Positions 1-8,104 of a DNA stretch of 64,000 bases are shown in pieces. Under the pieces are notes generated by a model, which was not told the origin of the DNA, made no database searches, and worked only from the letters and a program-made list of their open reading frames with translations. The translations under genes were made by a program, and so were the position numbers. Positions within the stretch are counted from its first letter, which is position 1, and every line of letters starts with the position of its first letter. The stretch comes from Pleomorphomonas oryzae DSM 16300 (GTDB lineage Bacteria; Pseudomonadota; Alphaproteobacteria; Rhizobiales; Pleomorphomonadaceae), in contig NZ_AUHB01000008.1 of the NCBI RefSeq assembly GCF_000422965.1, forward strand, positions 124,001 to 188,000, read 5' to 3'.

Positions 1-444
1 TCCGACTACAACTGCCCGTTCTGCAAGAAGGCCGAACCGGATCTCGCCCGCGCCGTCCGCGACGATGGCAACATCCGCCTCGTCTACAAGGACTGGCCAA
101 TCCTGACGCAGGCCTCCGTCTATGGCGCCCGCATGGCGCTGGCCGCCCACTATCAGGGCGCCTACGAGCGCGCCCACCATGCGCTGATGTCGATCGACCG
201 CCGGGGCGTGTCGCAGGACGACATGGAAAAGGCTCTCGCTGCGGCGGGCGTCGACATGACGCGTCTCGCGGCCGATCTCGAGGCCAACAAGAAGGACATC
301 ACCGCGCTGCTCGCCCGCAACATGGACCAAGCCGATGCGCTCGGCCTTCAGGGCACGCCGACCTACCTGATCGGGCCGCTTCTTGCCTCGACGCTTGATT
401 ATGACGGCTTCCGCGCAGCGATCGCCGAGGCACGCCGCAGCTAA
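1..444 (+). CDS. DsbA-family thiol:disulfide oxidoreductase, C-terminal part (start lies before the window)
   Basis: The frame is open from base 1 to the TAA at 442-444, 147 codons. It begins just before a C-P-F-C redox motif (codons 5-8), the active site of thioredoxin-fold DsbA/Com1-type proteins. A G-T-P-T stretch at about 352-363 supplies the conserved cis-proline that faces the active site. Between them lies the alpha-helical insertion typical of DsbA. Such proteins oxidise or isomerise cysteines of exported proteins in the periplasm. The signal peptide would lie upstream, out of view. The next gene, an L,D-transpeptidase, starts 14 bases later behind an AGGAG site, so the two are probably cotranscribed. 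Confidence 0.88.
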   Translation, partial: SDYNCPFCKKAEPDLARAVRDDGNIRLVYKDWPILTQASVYGARMALAAHYQGAYERAHHALMSIDRRGVSQDDMEKALAAAGVDMTRLAADLEANKKDITALLARNMDQADALGLQGTPTYLIGPLLASTLDYDGFRAAIAEARRS

Positions 445-458
445 GCAGGAGACGCCAA

Positions 459-1127
459 ATGAGACTTGTCACGATTTTCGCCCTGCTGCCGTTGCTGCTT
501 GCCGCCTGCGTCGGCTCGCCCGGCGGCCCGACGATGCCGATGCTGCCCTCCTTCCCGACCATGCCCTCCCTGGCTTCGATCTTTCCGGACGCTCCGGCTG
601 TTTCACCGGAAAGCGCGGCCCCCCAGGCCAATCTGCCGCCGCCGCAATATCGCCGCCAGCTAGTCAACGACCCGACGGGCGCCGCGCCCGGCACCGTCGT
701 CGTCGATCCGGCGCACCGCTACCTCTACCTGGTGCAGGAGGGCGGCATGGCGTTGCGCTATGGCGTCGGCGTCGGCAAGGCCGGCATGGAATGGTCCGGC
801 AGCGCCAGGGTCGCCTTCAAGCGGGAATGGCCGCGCTGGACGCCCACCGGTGACATGATCGCCCGGGATCCCAAGCGCTATGCCCCCTGGGCGAAGGGCA
901 TGGACGGCGGCGAAGGCAACCCGCTCGGCGCGCGTGCGCTCTACTTGTTCGAGGGCAACAAGGACACGCTCTATCGCATCCACGGCACCAATGAGCCCGC
1001 CTCGATCGGCAAGGCCATGTCGTCCGGCTGCATTCGCATGATGAACGAGGACGTCATCGACCTCTACGAGCGCGTGCCCGTCGGCACCCCGGTCATCGTG
1101 CTGCCGGTCCAGCAGGCGGCAACGTAA
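459..1127 (+). CDS. L,D-transpeptidase (YkuD family), probable lipoprotein
   Basis: 222 aa. The N-terminus is a lipoprotein signal ending in L-L-A-A-C with the acylated Cys at 17. A Pro-rich linker to about residue 65 is followed by a YkuD catalytic domain. The signature H175-G-(about 12 residues)-S189-G-C191-I-R193 is complete, with Cys191 as the nucleophile. Such enzymes make 3-3 cross-links in peptidoglycan or attach proteins to it. The start has AGGAG seven bases upstream. The last 38 codons (E179 onward) are copied almost exactly 4.5 kb downstream (5533-5646), where only the 3' end of such a gene remains. This copy looks intact. Confidence 0.9.
   Translation: MRLVTIFALLPLLLAACVGSPGGPTMPMLPSFPTMPSLASIFPDAPAVSPESAAPQANLPPPQYRRQLVNDPTGAAPGTVVVDPAHRYLYLVQEGGMALRYGVGVGKAGMEWSGSARVAFKREWPRWTPTGDMIARDPKRYAPWAKGMDGGEGNPLGARALYLFEGNKDTLYRIHGTNEPASIGKAMSSGCIRMMNEDVIDLYERVPVGTPVIVLPVQQAAT
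993..1106 (+). repeat. Direct repeat, copy 1 (3' end of the L,D-transpeptidase gene)
   Basis: 114 bp that recur at 5533-5646 in the same orientation with three mismatches, all at third codon positions. The repeat begins abruptly at the GAG codon for E179 and ends at the codons for L-P near the C-terminus. After it the two copies diverge (V-Q-Q against I-N-Q). The intervening DNA carries the sigma factor/arsP/arsD/MFS module. Confidence 0.92.
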
Positions 1128-1532
1128 GTCGTCACCGGAAAGCGGCGCGCGTGCCAAATCCGAGAGGCCGGTACGCACGCCCGATTGGCCCGATCTCGGA
1201 TCACCCTTTCGTGGACGCCATTGCAGTGACCGGTGACGAACATGCCCGCCGCCCCACAGCCTCAGGAGATATGCATCCTTTTCTCGTCCGCTCCGTCTTT
1301 ACCAACAAGGTGCCGTCAACGTTGTTGGGAGAAGAAGAGTGGAGCAGGATCGGGCGCGGGCCGCCAGACAATCGAATGACGCCGAAGGGACCCGATCAAA
1401 AATTGTTGGTGGGTGGTCTGCGACCGCCGTCAGCTATGCTGGGCCGTCCGTCAACATCGAGCGATGGTTGGTAGAGTTGGTACCTTCTGTTCCGTCCGCC
1501 CGGATCGAGGCCCTCACTCCCGGGGGGCGGCC
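1128..1532. other. Non-coding stretch between the L,D-transpeptidase and the ECF sigma gene
   Basis: 405 bases. The short open frames here have no family signal and no good ribosome site. Near its left end lies an 8-bp inverted repeat (ATCCGAGA at 1158-1165, TCTCGGAT at 1194-1201), a possible terminator for the upstream gene. The right part should hold the promoter of the sigma factor gene, but I cannot identify one with confidence. This stretch also contains the left junction of the acquired module. Confidence 0.5.
1158..1201 (+). terminator. Possible stem-loop terminator after the L,D-transpeptidase
   Basis: Arms ATCCGAGA (1158-1165) and TCTCGGAT (1194-1201) are perfectly complementary, and GGCC segments inside could extend the stem. 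It lies 30 bases after the stop codon. No T-run follows, so intrinsic termination is uncertain. Confidence 0.3.
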
Positions 1533-2102
1533 ATGATCGCCGCGCTAGAGCGCGAATCCTGGTCCGACGTGACCGCCAAGCTGAGGGATTTCGTCGGCCG
1601 ACGGATCCGCAATCCTTCCGACCGCGACGACGTGGTGCAGGATGTGCTGCTCCGCGTTCTGGCCAATCTGCGCGATCTGCGAACGCCCGAAAACCCTGGT
1701 CCCTGGATTTACCGCATCGCCCGCAATGCCATCGTCGATCACTGGCGCCGGACCGCCGGATCGACAACGTCTCCTCTTTCGGACGACTGCGACGCTCCGG
1801 AAGCGGAGAACGAGGACGCCGTGCTGCAGGGCGTGGCCGCCCACCTGCATCTCCTCATCCGCCGCCTTCCGGAACCGTACCGCACCGCGCTGGTTCTCAC
1901 CGAGCTGGAGGGGCTGCCCCATCGGGCCGCCTGCGAGCGTGTGGGTGTGTCGCTGGCGGCGATGAAGACGCGGGTTCGGCGCGGTCGTCTGATGCTCAAA
2001 GACTCACTCGAAGCGTGTTGCCGCCTGGACATCACGCCGGGCGGCAAACTCGTCGACTGCGCGCCGAAAGGTAAGGCGCCTCGTCCCTCCCGCGACGCGT
2101 GA
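1533..2102 (+). CDS. ECF-type RNA polymerase sigma factor, SigZ-like, with cysteine-containing C-terminal tail
   Basis: 189 aa from the ATG at 1533. The frame is open for 40 codons further upstream, but that stretch has no sigma-like sequence. Region 2 is at about residues 10-75 (D-D-V-V-Q-D-V-L then W-I-Y-R-I-A-R-N) and region 4 at about 105-155 (L-P-E-P-Y-R, then a helix-turn-helix). Beyond region 4 is a short tail with C162-C163 and C176 (A-C-C-R-L-D ... V-D-C). This resembles the extra C-terminal tail of SigZ-like factors. No anti-sigma gene adjoins it. It converges on the arsP-arsD-MFS-MoaF-like gene row and is the only regulator in the module. Direct metal or metalloid sensing by the tail is inference. 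Confidence 0.85.
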   Translation: MIAALERESWSDVTAKLRDFVGRRIRNPSDRDDVVQDVLLRVLANLRDLRTPENPGPWIYRIARNAIVDHWRRTAGSTTSPLSDDCDAPEAENEDAVLQGVAAHLHLLIRRLPEPYRTALVLTELEGLPHRAACERVGVSLAAMKTRVRRGRLMLKDSLEACCRLDITPGGKLVDCAPKGKAPRPSRDA

Positions 2103-2120
2103 GACGAGACGCCCCGGATT

Positions 2121-2474
2121 TTACTCAACAAGCCGAAACGGACCTTCAATACGCATGAATTCGTTCCCCGGCTTGGTAATATTGGCGTAGATGACCTTCT
2201 CCCCGAAATCCTCGACATGGACGACGGTGGTCTGGTTCTCCTCCTGCCACGCCACCATGAAAACGTCCTGTCGGATCGAAGTGACTTCGATCTTCACCGT
2301 CTCGACGAAGTCCTTATACTTGCCCTTCATTCCATAGATCGTCATCGACGATACAGAATGAAACTTGAATCTCACAAGCAGATCACCACCGTAATCGACT
2401 TCATAGAGATGACCGACGGCCGGGAAACTATACGGATCGGAAGTCTCGTTCGTCATGTATTCAATGCTGGGCAT
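2121..2474 (-). CDS. Small MoaF-like beta-barrel protein, function unknown
   Basis: 117 aa. It starts behind AGAGGAG eight bases upstream of the ATG at 2474. The sequence is rich in beta-strand pattern (F-P-A-V-G-H-L-Y-E-V-D-Y-G; V-F-M-V-A-W-Q-E; T-V-V-H-V-E-D-F; I-Y-A-N-I-T-K-P). That pattern recalls the small MoaF-like, lipocalin-like proteins often found near MFS transporters and oxidoreductases. There are no cysteines, signal peptide or membrane segment. It is the last gene of the leftward row arsP-arsD-MFS and lies 54 bases after the MFS gene. It may bind a small ligand; nothing in the sequence says which. Family assignment is from memory of the motif pattern. Confidence 0.6.
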   Translation of the reverse strand: MPSIEYMTNETSDPYSFPAVGHLYEVDYGGDLLVRFKFHSVSSMTIYGMKGKYKDFVETVKIEVTSIRQDVFMVAWQEENQTTVVHVEDFGEKVIYANITKPGNEFMRIEGPFRLVE

Positions 2475-2528
2475 GTCACATACTCCTCTTCAGGTCGTCA
2501 CCGGTCTGTATTCTTCGATGCGGGATAG

Positions 2529-3740
2529 TCAGGCGAGGGAGTGGCGTCGTTTCCTCCCAATTATCGAAAGTATTGTCCAAAGAGAAAATGCCCCGGATAG
2601 AGTCAGGACTCCGGCGATGATGTACATCCACTCGATATGACCTGAGGCAATGAGGGCGCCATTCGCCAGAGACCCGAGACCTCCTCCGACGAACATGCCG
2701 AAACTGACCAGAGACATGACCGTACCGCGCATCATCGGCAGTTGGGCCTGCGCATTCATGACCAGCGTCGACTGCAACAGAACAAAGGCCAAGCCAAAGC
2801 CGAAATAGCCGATGACAAGGGAAGGCGTCGAAGGCTGCCCCGAGGCGAGCGGTATCAGCAACGTCAATACGGAGAGCGCTCCGACGATGCCGGCAACTGG
2901 CACGAGTGCCGTTTTGAGTATGGGCTGCAAGACAGGAAGAAGTTTGCTGCTGGTGATCGACCCAACGCCAAAGGCGGCAACGATCAGACCAACCGTTATT
3001 ATGGGAAACCCGGTGAGAGTCTGGACGTAATATCCGGAGAAGGAGAAACTGCCGAATACGGAGAAGCCGATAGCCAACACCACCGATATCATGCTGATCA
3101 ATTGAGGATTTCGGAACGCCGCCGCGTAGAACTTGAAGATGTTGAACGGCCCCCGCGCGATATTTCCGTTCGGGACAAGGCGCAACACCAGTATCGATAA
3201 AACGAGCTCCGCCAGCCCATAGAGAATATAGACGCCGCGCCAGGATCCGAATTGCGCCAGAACGCCACCGATAACCGTAGCCAACGCGCCGCCCAGGAAG
3301 CCAAGACCGAGAACCTTTGCCATCGCCCCCTGGCGCTCGCGATCTCCGAACTCCGCGCCAATCAACGCCATCGTGACAGGGAATATCCCCGCTCCGAGCA
3401 GGCCGCTCATGACTCTGAAGAACATCAGGGATTCGAGGTTGAAGCTGAAGCCGACAAGAATGCTGAAAAGGGAGGTGCCCAGGGCGGCAACCTTTATGAC
3501 ACGACCTTTTCCGAATTTATCCGATAGCGGTCCGAAGATAATCGTGAAGAGCCCAAAGCTCAGCATATACGCAGTAACGGACAGTCCCGCTTCCGATATG
3601 GATAGTTTCAGGTCAGCGGCGATACTCGGCAAGAGAGATGCCGCAGCGTAATTCTCACCATTTGCCCAGAATGCCAGGAAACCGAGAACATAAGGAAGCG
3701 ATGACTTAGAGGGTCTGATGTTGTTATCTGACATTTTCAT
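2529..3740 (-). CDS. Major facilitator superfamily exporter (DHA1-like)
   Basis: 403 aa with about 12 hydrophobic helices. The MFS signature is present in loop 2-3 (G-P-L-S-D-K-F-G-K-G-R). Helix 1 has a conserved N-G-E-N-Y pattern, and helix 5 carries the G-rich antiporter motif. Proteins of this shape export drugs or small organic solutes by proton antiport. Base composition is visibly more AT-rich than the flanking genome, which fits recent transfer. It lies downstream of arsD in the leftward row. In that context arsenical or organoarsenical export is a reasonable guess, but the sequence itself does not show the substrate. The ATG at 3740 has only a weak ribosome site. Confidence 0.85.
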   Translation of the reverse strand: MKMSDNNIRPSKSSLPYVLGFLAFWANGENYAAASLLPSIAADLKLSISEAGLSVTAYMLSFGLFTIIFGPLSDKFGKGRVIKVAALGTSLFSILVGFSFNLESLMFFRVMSGLLGAGIFPVTMALIGAEFGDRERQGAMAKVLGLGFLGGALATVIGGVLAQFGSWRGVYILYGLAELVLSILVLRLVPNGNIARGPFNIFKFYAAAFRNPQLISMISVVLAIGFSVFGSFSFSGYYVQTLTGFPIITVGLIVAAFGVGSITSSKLLPVLQPILKTALVPVAGIVGALSVLTLLIPLASGQPSTPSLVIGYFGFGLAFVLLQSTLVMNAQAQLPMMRGTVMSLVSFGMFVGGGLGSLANGALIASGHIEWMYIIAGVLTLSGAFSLWTILSIIGRKRRHSLA

Positions 3741-3911
3741 TCATTACCACTTCGATACCAGTCTTGAAGCGGCGGACAACGCGACGTGCGCGTGGGATAC
3801 GCCGCGGATCGCATCTCGACGAAAGGGGGGCGTGGAAGTCTCGTGATCAACATCGCCAGCGGAACTATGCCGCCGACTTGCCGCGTCTTGCGGCGAAGCT
3901 ATAGGCCCGCC

Positions 3912-4205
3912 TCAACCGTCCAATTGGATATCAAGGGCCTGTGCGAGTTCATCTCGCGAAAGATAACGCCCGACGGCGACGATGCGTCCGTCAACGACGG
4001 TAATCGGCAGCCGCTCCATCGTCGTACCCATTTCCTTGAGCACGTCCATGTTGGCGGTAAATGCCTCCGGCGTACGCGCAAGGCTGTAGCGATAGACCTC
4101 GATGCCGTACTTGGCGATCAAACGCAAATCTTCCATGACTTGGAAGAGCGCGGGATCAACCGAGCGCGAACAGCAGGTCGGGCGATCGTAAAGTTCCATC
4201 TTCAT
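3912..4205 (-). CDS. arsD: ArsD-like metallochaperone/regulator
   Basis: 97 aa. It has the ArsD fold signature at the N-terminus (M-x-L-Y-D-R-P-T-C-C-S) and the C-terminal G-R-Y-L-S-R-D-E-L-A segment. The vicinal pair C11-C12 matches the arsenite-binding pair of ArsD. The third cysteine of the classical site (Cys18 in E. coli ArsD) and the C-terminal Cys pairs are absent, so metalloid affinity may differ. ArsD normally passes As(III) to the ArsA ATPase or acts as a weak repressor; no arsA, arsB, arsC or arsR is visible here. An excellent AGGAGG lies six bases before the ATG at 4205. It sits between arsP and the MFS gene. Confidence 0.8.
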   Translation of the reverse strand: MKMELYDRPTCCSRSVDPALFQVMEDLRLIAKYGIEVYRYSLARTPEAFTANMDVLKEMGTTMERLPITVVDGRIVAVGRYLSRDELAQALDIQLDG

Positions 4206-4335
4206 TTGAAGCCTCCTGTAGAGTTCTTGGTCGTTTTGAGATTGATTTGTCGGTCAAAAGAACGCTTCTCGAAAGAGAAAGAGAGAGAATGTTCATCGCC
4301 CGAAGGCGTATTGGCGTCATCGTCCAGAGGGACGA

Positions 4336-5388
4336 CTAGATGACGGCGTTGAACACATAGCCGATGATCATGATGCCGACGGACACCACGCCCACGAAGA
4401 CTGCGATCAGACGCGGTTTGAGAACCTTGCGGAGGATTAGGATTTCCGGAGCGGAGAGGCCGATCACCGCCATCATGAAGGCCAGCACCGTTCCCAGCGC
4501 AGCTCCCTTGTCGATCAGCGCCTGCACCACGGGGATAATGCCGGCGGCATTCGTGTACATGGGAACGCCCAACACCACGGCGACCGGTACGGACCACCAA
4601 GCGTCCTTGCCCATCACAGAGGCCATGACATCTTCAGGAACGTATCCATGGATGACGGCACCGAGCGCGATGCCAAGCACGACGTAGAGCCAGACGCGAC
4701 CAAAGATCTGCCGAACGTGAACCCAGCCGAATTCAAATCGCTCGGTCCATGTCGTGGTCGCCACGACATGCTCAAGCTCCTGTGTGGCCTGGATTTTCCG
4801 CACCCAATCTTCCAGATGACGTTCCATGCCCAGATGGCCGATAATCAGCCCTGACACGATGGCGACCGCGAGCCCCATCGCAAGGTAGAGAGTCGCGATC
4901 TTCCAGCTGAACAGGCCGAAAAGCAGCACGAGCGCGACCTCGTTCACCATGGGCGCCGAAATCAGGAAGGAGAACGTCACCCCCAGCGGGACGCCTGCCG
5001 AGAGGAAGCCAATGAACAGCGGCACCGCCGAGCACGAGCAGAACGGTGTGACGACGCCCAGTGATGCCGCGAGAACATTGCCGACACCCACCCGCCGTCC
5101 ATGAAGCAAGGCTCGCGTACGCCCCGGCGAGAAATAGGTCTGGACGATGCCCATCACGAAGACAATGGCGACCAGCAATAGGAGGATGTTGGGGGTATCC
5201 AGGACAAAAAAGTGAACGGCTTCGCCGAGATGCGTGTCACGACTTAACCGCAGAAGCGCGATGACAGCATCGGCGGCATCCGACAGATGGCTGAAGAGGA
5301 ACACCCAAATAAGCGCCGCGATAGCGAGTCCTATGAGCCAGGCGCTCAGGGAGCGCCGGGGTTGAGTGGCGGCGGAACTGTCGGGCAT
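4336..5388 (-). CDS. arsP: ArsP-type permease (PF03773/DUF318 family)
   Basis: 350 aa with about eight to ten hydrophobic helices. It carries the family hallmark T-P-F-C-S-C-S-A-V-P at residues 114-123, with Cys117 and Cys119. Members export trivalent organoarsenicals such as methylarsenite; others are annotated only as permeases. The ATG at 5388 has GGAGGGGG just upstream. It is the first gene of a leftward row arsP-arsD-MFS-MoaF-like, with gaps of 130, 171 and 54 bases. The pairing with an ArsD homologue favours an arsenical substrate over copper or zinc; that is inference. The 3' end of a second L,D-transpeptidase copy begins 144 bases upstream of its start. Confidence 0.82.
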   Translation of the reverse strand: MPDSSAATQPRRSLSAWLIGLAIAALIWVFLFSHLSDAADAVIALLRLSRDTHLGEAVHFFVLDTPNILLLLVAIVFVMGIVQTYFSPGRTRALLHGRRVGVGNVLAASLGVVTPFCSCSAVPLFIGFLSAGVPLGVTFSFLISAPMVNEVALVLLFGLFSWKIATLYLAMGLAVAIVSGLIIGHLGMERHLEDWVRKIQATQELEHVVATTTWTERFEFGWVHVRQIFGRVWLYVVLGIALGAVIHGYVPEDVMASVMGKDAWWSVPVAVVLGVPMYTNAAGIIPVVQALIDKGAALGTVLAFMMAVIGLSAPEILILRKVLKPRLIAVFVGVVSVGIMIIGYVFNAVI

Positions 5389-5532
5389 TGCCCCCTCCGA
5401 ATAATCGTGTGCTCACGGGTAGAGACGGGGGGCGACGAAATTGGATGCATAAAAAACGAGTCGATCCCGGAGGCGTGCCGGGCGGAAGCCGTCTGGCGCA
5501 CTCATCTCAGCGAGATCGGGAAAGGGGTCGAC

Positions 5533-5646
5533 GAGCCCGCCTCAATCGGCAAGGCCATGTCGTCCGGCTGCATCCGCATGATGAACGAGGACGTCATCGA
5601 CCTCTACGAGCGCGTGCCCGTCGGCACTCCGGTCATCGTGCTGCCG
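5533..5646 (+). repeat. Direct repeat, copy 2
   Basis: Partner of 993-1106: 111 of 114 bases identical, same orientation. It marks the right edge of the sigma/arsP/arsD/MFS module. Confidence 0.92.
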
Positions 5647-5673
5647 ATCAATCAGATGGCACTGGCAGGCTAA
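5533..5673 (+). pseudogene. L,D-transpeptidase 3'-end fragment (second copy)
   Basis: This stretch encodes E-P-A-S-I-G-K ... S-S-G-C-I-R through L-P-I-N-Q and ends at a TAA (5671-5673). It keeps the Cys nucleophile region but lacks the catalytic His and the whole upstream domain. The frame is open to the left only by chance, overlapping arsP in antisense. The distinct last nine codons (I-N-Q-M-A-L-A-G after the repeat) suggest the remains of a separate paralogue rather than a plain duplicate of 459-1127. It is unlikely to make a working enzyme. Confidence 0.85.
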
Positions 5674-5687
5674 GCCATCCCGCAAAC

Positions 5688-5731
5688 CCACCGGCACGAC
5701 GCAGGCCGCAAGGCCTGCGTCGTGCCGGTGG
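5688..5731. terminator. Strong 20-bp perfect hairpin with GCAA tetraloop
   Basis: Two 20-base arms (5688-5707 and 5712-5731) are exact reverse complements around the loop GCAA, a GNRA tetraloop. It starts 14 bases after the stop of the L,D-transpeptidase remnant. There is no T-run on either side, so it may be a Rho-independent-like barrier or an RNA-stabilising 3' end left over from the former gene. Confidence 0.6.
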
Positions 5732-5961
5732 TCGAGGAGCGGTCACGCGGCCCTATTTGACGAGATGAAGGCCTCGAACCATTCTCTGCTATCCTTAAGT
5801 AGAAAAATGCAAATTTTTGTCGCCACTGGCCGTTGACTTCACTCTGCGGCGTAACCGAAAATTATAGACCTTCATCAACAATATCCCCGCGAGAAAAAGA
5901 CACCGGAATAGCTTGGTGTCCCTTGGAATAGGCTGTCGAGACCAAGCGGGGTTATCGAAAA

Positions 5962-7629
5962 ATGCTGTCGATCAGGTTCCAGCTGAGATCACTCTTGGTA
6001 ATTTTTACAGGTCTTCTGCTCTTCCTCTCGTTGGGAACCTGGTACAGCCTTACCTCGATCCGGACGTTGCAGGACGAAGGCGCCACCATCGCCAGCCACG
6101 CCAACGAAGCAGCCGACGCCAGCGCCATGGGCGCACGTCTCTACCGGATCATCGCCGATACCGAGATCAATCGCGACCTCGCCGCGAGCCGCCGCGACTG
6201 GGCGGCCGCCATGGAGGCCGAGCGCGGCGCCATCAAGACGCTCAAGACCTGGATCACCGAGCCCGATCAGGCGGCGGCCCTCAAGTCCGGCGAGGCGGCG
6301 CTCGACCGGCTCGTCGCCCTCTATGAAGGTGACATGCTGCCGCGCCTCGACAAATCCAGCGAGATGACCCAGGACATCCGCGATCTCGACGGCAAGATCG
6401 ACGACGTGGTCACCGAGATCGCGACGGATTTCGGCACCCTGAGGACACTGGCGGAAAAGCAGGCGAAGGCGGTCGACGAAGACTTCGACGGCCTGGCCGT
6501 CACCATCCAGACGACGGCGATTTCCATCCTGGTCATCGCGCTGATCGCCATCTTCGGCCTCAGCCTCAAGATTGACCGGGGCGTCTCCACCGGCGTGGTC
6601 GCCATCTCCAGGTCATTGCAGGCCATTGCGCGCGGCGATCTCACGGCCTCGTCTGAAAAGGCTGGCCGGCGCGACGAATTCGGCCATATGGCCGCCGAGC
6701 TCGATCAGGTGCGACGCACCCTTCTGGAGGCCGACGCGCTGCGTAGCGACATGTCCAGCCGGCAGGCGGAGGAGCGGCAGCGCCTTGAGCGGACATCCAC
6801 CCTCACCCGCGATTTTGCCGCCCGCATGCAGGCCCTGTCGGACGGCTTCGGCAAATCGTCCGGCGAAGTGGCGACCAGCGCCCGCGACCTGTCCAACACC
6901 GCCGAGGAAACCGCGCTTCAGGCCCAGCAGGTGGCCGGCGCCGCCGAGGAAGCCTCGACCAACGTGCAGACCGTGGCGGCCGGCGCCGAGGAGCTTTCCG
7001 CTTCCATCCAGGAAATCGCCAAGCAGGTGTCGCACTCCTCCACGGTGGCGCGCGATGCCGCCGCCGAGGCCGAGACCTCGGCCAAGAACGTCGAGGCGCT
7101 CTCGGTCTCCGCCCAGGAGATCGGCGAGGTGGTGACGCTGATCAACTCCATCGCCGCCCAAACCAACCTGCTGGCGCTGAATGCCACCATCGAGGCAGCG
7201 CGGGCGGGCGAGGCGGGCAAGGGCTTCGCCGTGGTCGCCGCCGAGGTCAAGCAGCTCGCCGATCAGACGGCCAAGGCAACAGGCGAGATCGGCCGCAAGA
7301 TTGCCGAAGTGCAGTCGGCAACCAGCCTCGCCGTGGAATCGATCTCTCGCATCGTCCAGACCATCGACACCATTCAGCACACGTCGGAAGCGATCGCCGG
7401 CGCCGTCGAGGAACAAGGCGCGGCCACCGACGAGATCGCCCAGAACACCCAGCGTGCTGCCTCTGGCACCGCCGACGTAACCCAGACGATTTCCAGCGTC
7501 GGCGCCTCCGCCGAACTCACCGGCGCTGCCGCCACACAGTTGATGAACCTGTCCGATCAGCTCGACAAACAGTCGCGCGATCTCAGCGCCCAGGTGCAGG
7601 ATTTCGTGAAGAAGCTGGGCGCGGCGTGA
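5962..7629 (+). CDS. Methyl-accepting chemotaxis protein
   Basis: 555 aa. An N-terminal membrane helix (about 9-31), a short periplasmic four-helix-type sensor (about 32-185), a second helix (about 186-208) and HAMP are followed by a long coiled-coil signalling domain. The conserved hairpin tip [17 protein letters not shown] is intact. Such receptors control CheA kinase activity and swimming. No che genes are nearby, so it is an orphan receptor gene. The ligand cannot be read from the sequence. A 7-bp inverted repeat (5911-5917 with 5941-5947) lies in the leader. Confidence 0.92.
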   Translation: MLSIRFQLRSLLVIFTGLLLFLSLGTWYSLTSIRTLQDEGATIASHANEAADASAMGARLYRIIADTEINRDLAASRRDWAAAMEAERGAIKTLKTWITEPDQAAALKSGEAALDRLVALYEGDMLPRLDKSSEMTQDIRDLDGKIDDVVTEIATDFGTLRTLAEKQAKAVDEDFDGLAVTIQTTAISILVIALIAIFGLSLKIDRGVSTGVVAISRSLQAIARGDLTASSEKAGRRDEFGHMAAELDQVRRTLLEADALRSDMSSRQAEERQRLERTSTLTRDFAARMQALSDGFGKSSGEVATSARDLSNTAEETALQAQQVAGAAEEASTNVQTVAAGAEELSASIQEIAKQVSHSSTVARDAAAEAETSAKNVEALSVSAQEIGEVVTLINSIAAQTNLLALNATIEAARAGEAGKGFAVVAAEVKQLADQTAKATGEIGRKIAEVQSATSLAVESISRIVQTIDTIQHTSEAIAGAVEEQGAATDEIAQNTQRAASGTADVTQTISSVGASAELTGAAATQLMNLSDQLDKQSRDLSAQVQDFVKKLGAA

Positions 7630-7657
7630 GATTGGCGGGTTCTGCCGCCACCTCCGT

Positions 7658-8104
7658 TCAGCCCATCAAATCGTCGGGTTCCCTGGGCAGCTGGCAATAC
7701 CAGACGATGACGGCGACCGTGCCGATCGGGAACGACATCGCCAAGAGCTGCAGCCAGCCGCTGCGGTTGATGTCGTGCAGCCGCCGCGCCGCCAGCGAGA
7801 TCGACGGGACGATGGTGACCAGCGACCATGCGATGTTGACGAACGGAATGAACGACGTGGCGATGCCGACGACGAACACGAACAGGACGGTCCACCAGAA
7901 CTCGGACCGGCTGGCTCGGCCCTCGAACTTGGCATAATTCGAGAAATAGGCGCGGATCGCCTGACCGAATTCCATAGGAAGGCCGGCTTCGCCGAACCTG
8001 TTGGGCCCGGTGGGCGGACGCTTGATGATGACTGGGATCGGGATAAGAACCCAGATCAGGACCAGCAGCACGGCCAACCATTCCGACCCGTTGGTGCTCA
8101 GCAT
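7658..8104 (-). CDS. DUF805 inner-membrane protein
   Basis: 148 aa from the ATG at 8104, with GGGGGAA six bases upstream. A first hydrophobic helix is at residues 8-27. The typical DUF805 core follows: Y-A-x-F-x-G-R-A-S-R-S-E-F-W-W, two more helices, and the A-R-R-L-H-D-I-N-R-S-G-W motif. The family is of unknown function. The frame stays open upstream to 8413, but that part shows no protein-like conservation. It converges with the chemotaxis receptor gene. Confidence 0.88.
   Translation of the reverse strand: MLSTNGSEWLAVLLVLIWVLIPIPVIIKRPPTGPNRFGEAGLPMEFGQAIRAYFSNYAKFEGRASRSEFWWTVLFVFVVGIATSFIPFVNIAWSLVTIVPSISLAARRLHDINRSGWLQLLAMSFPIGTVAVIVWYCQLPREPDDLMG

Noticed and set aside
1128-5532. 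Integrative element with integrase or IS
   Set aside because: No recombinase, transposase, tRNA target or terminal inverted repeats found; only the direct repeats of coding sequence.
5911-5947. Inverted repeat GCTTGGT/ACCAAGC in the receptor leader
   Set aside because: Seven pairs over a 23-base loop is weak; no riboswitch pattern fits.
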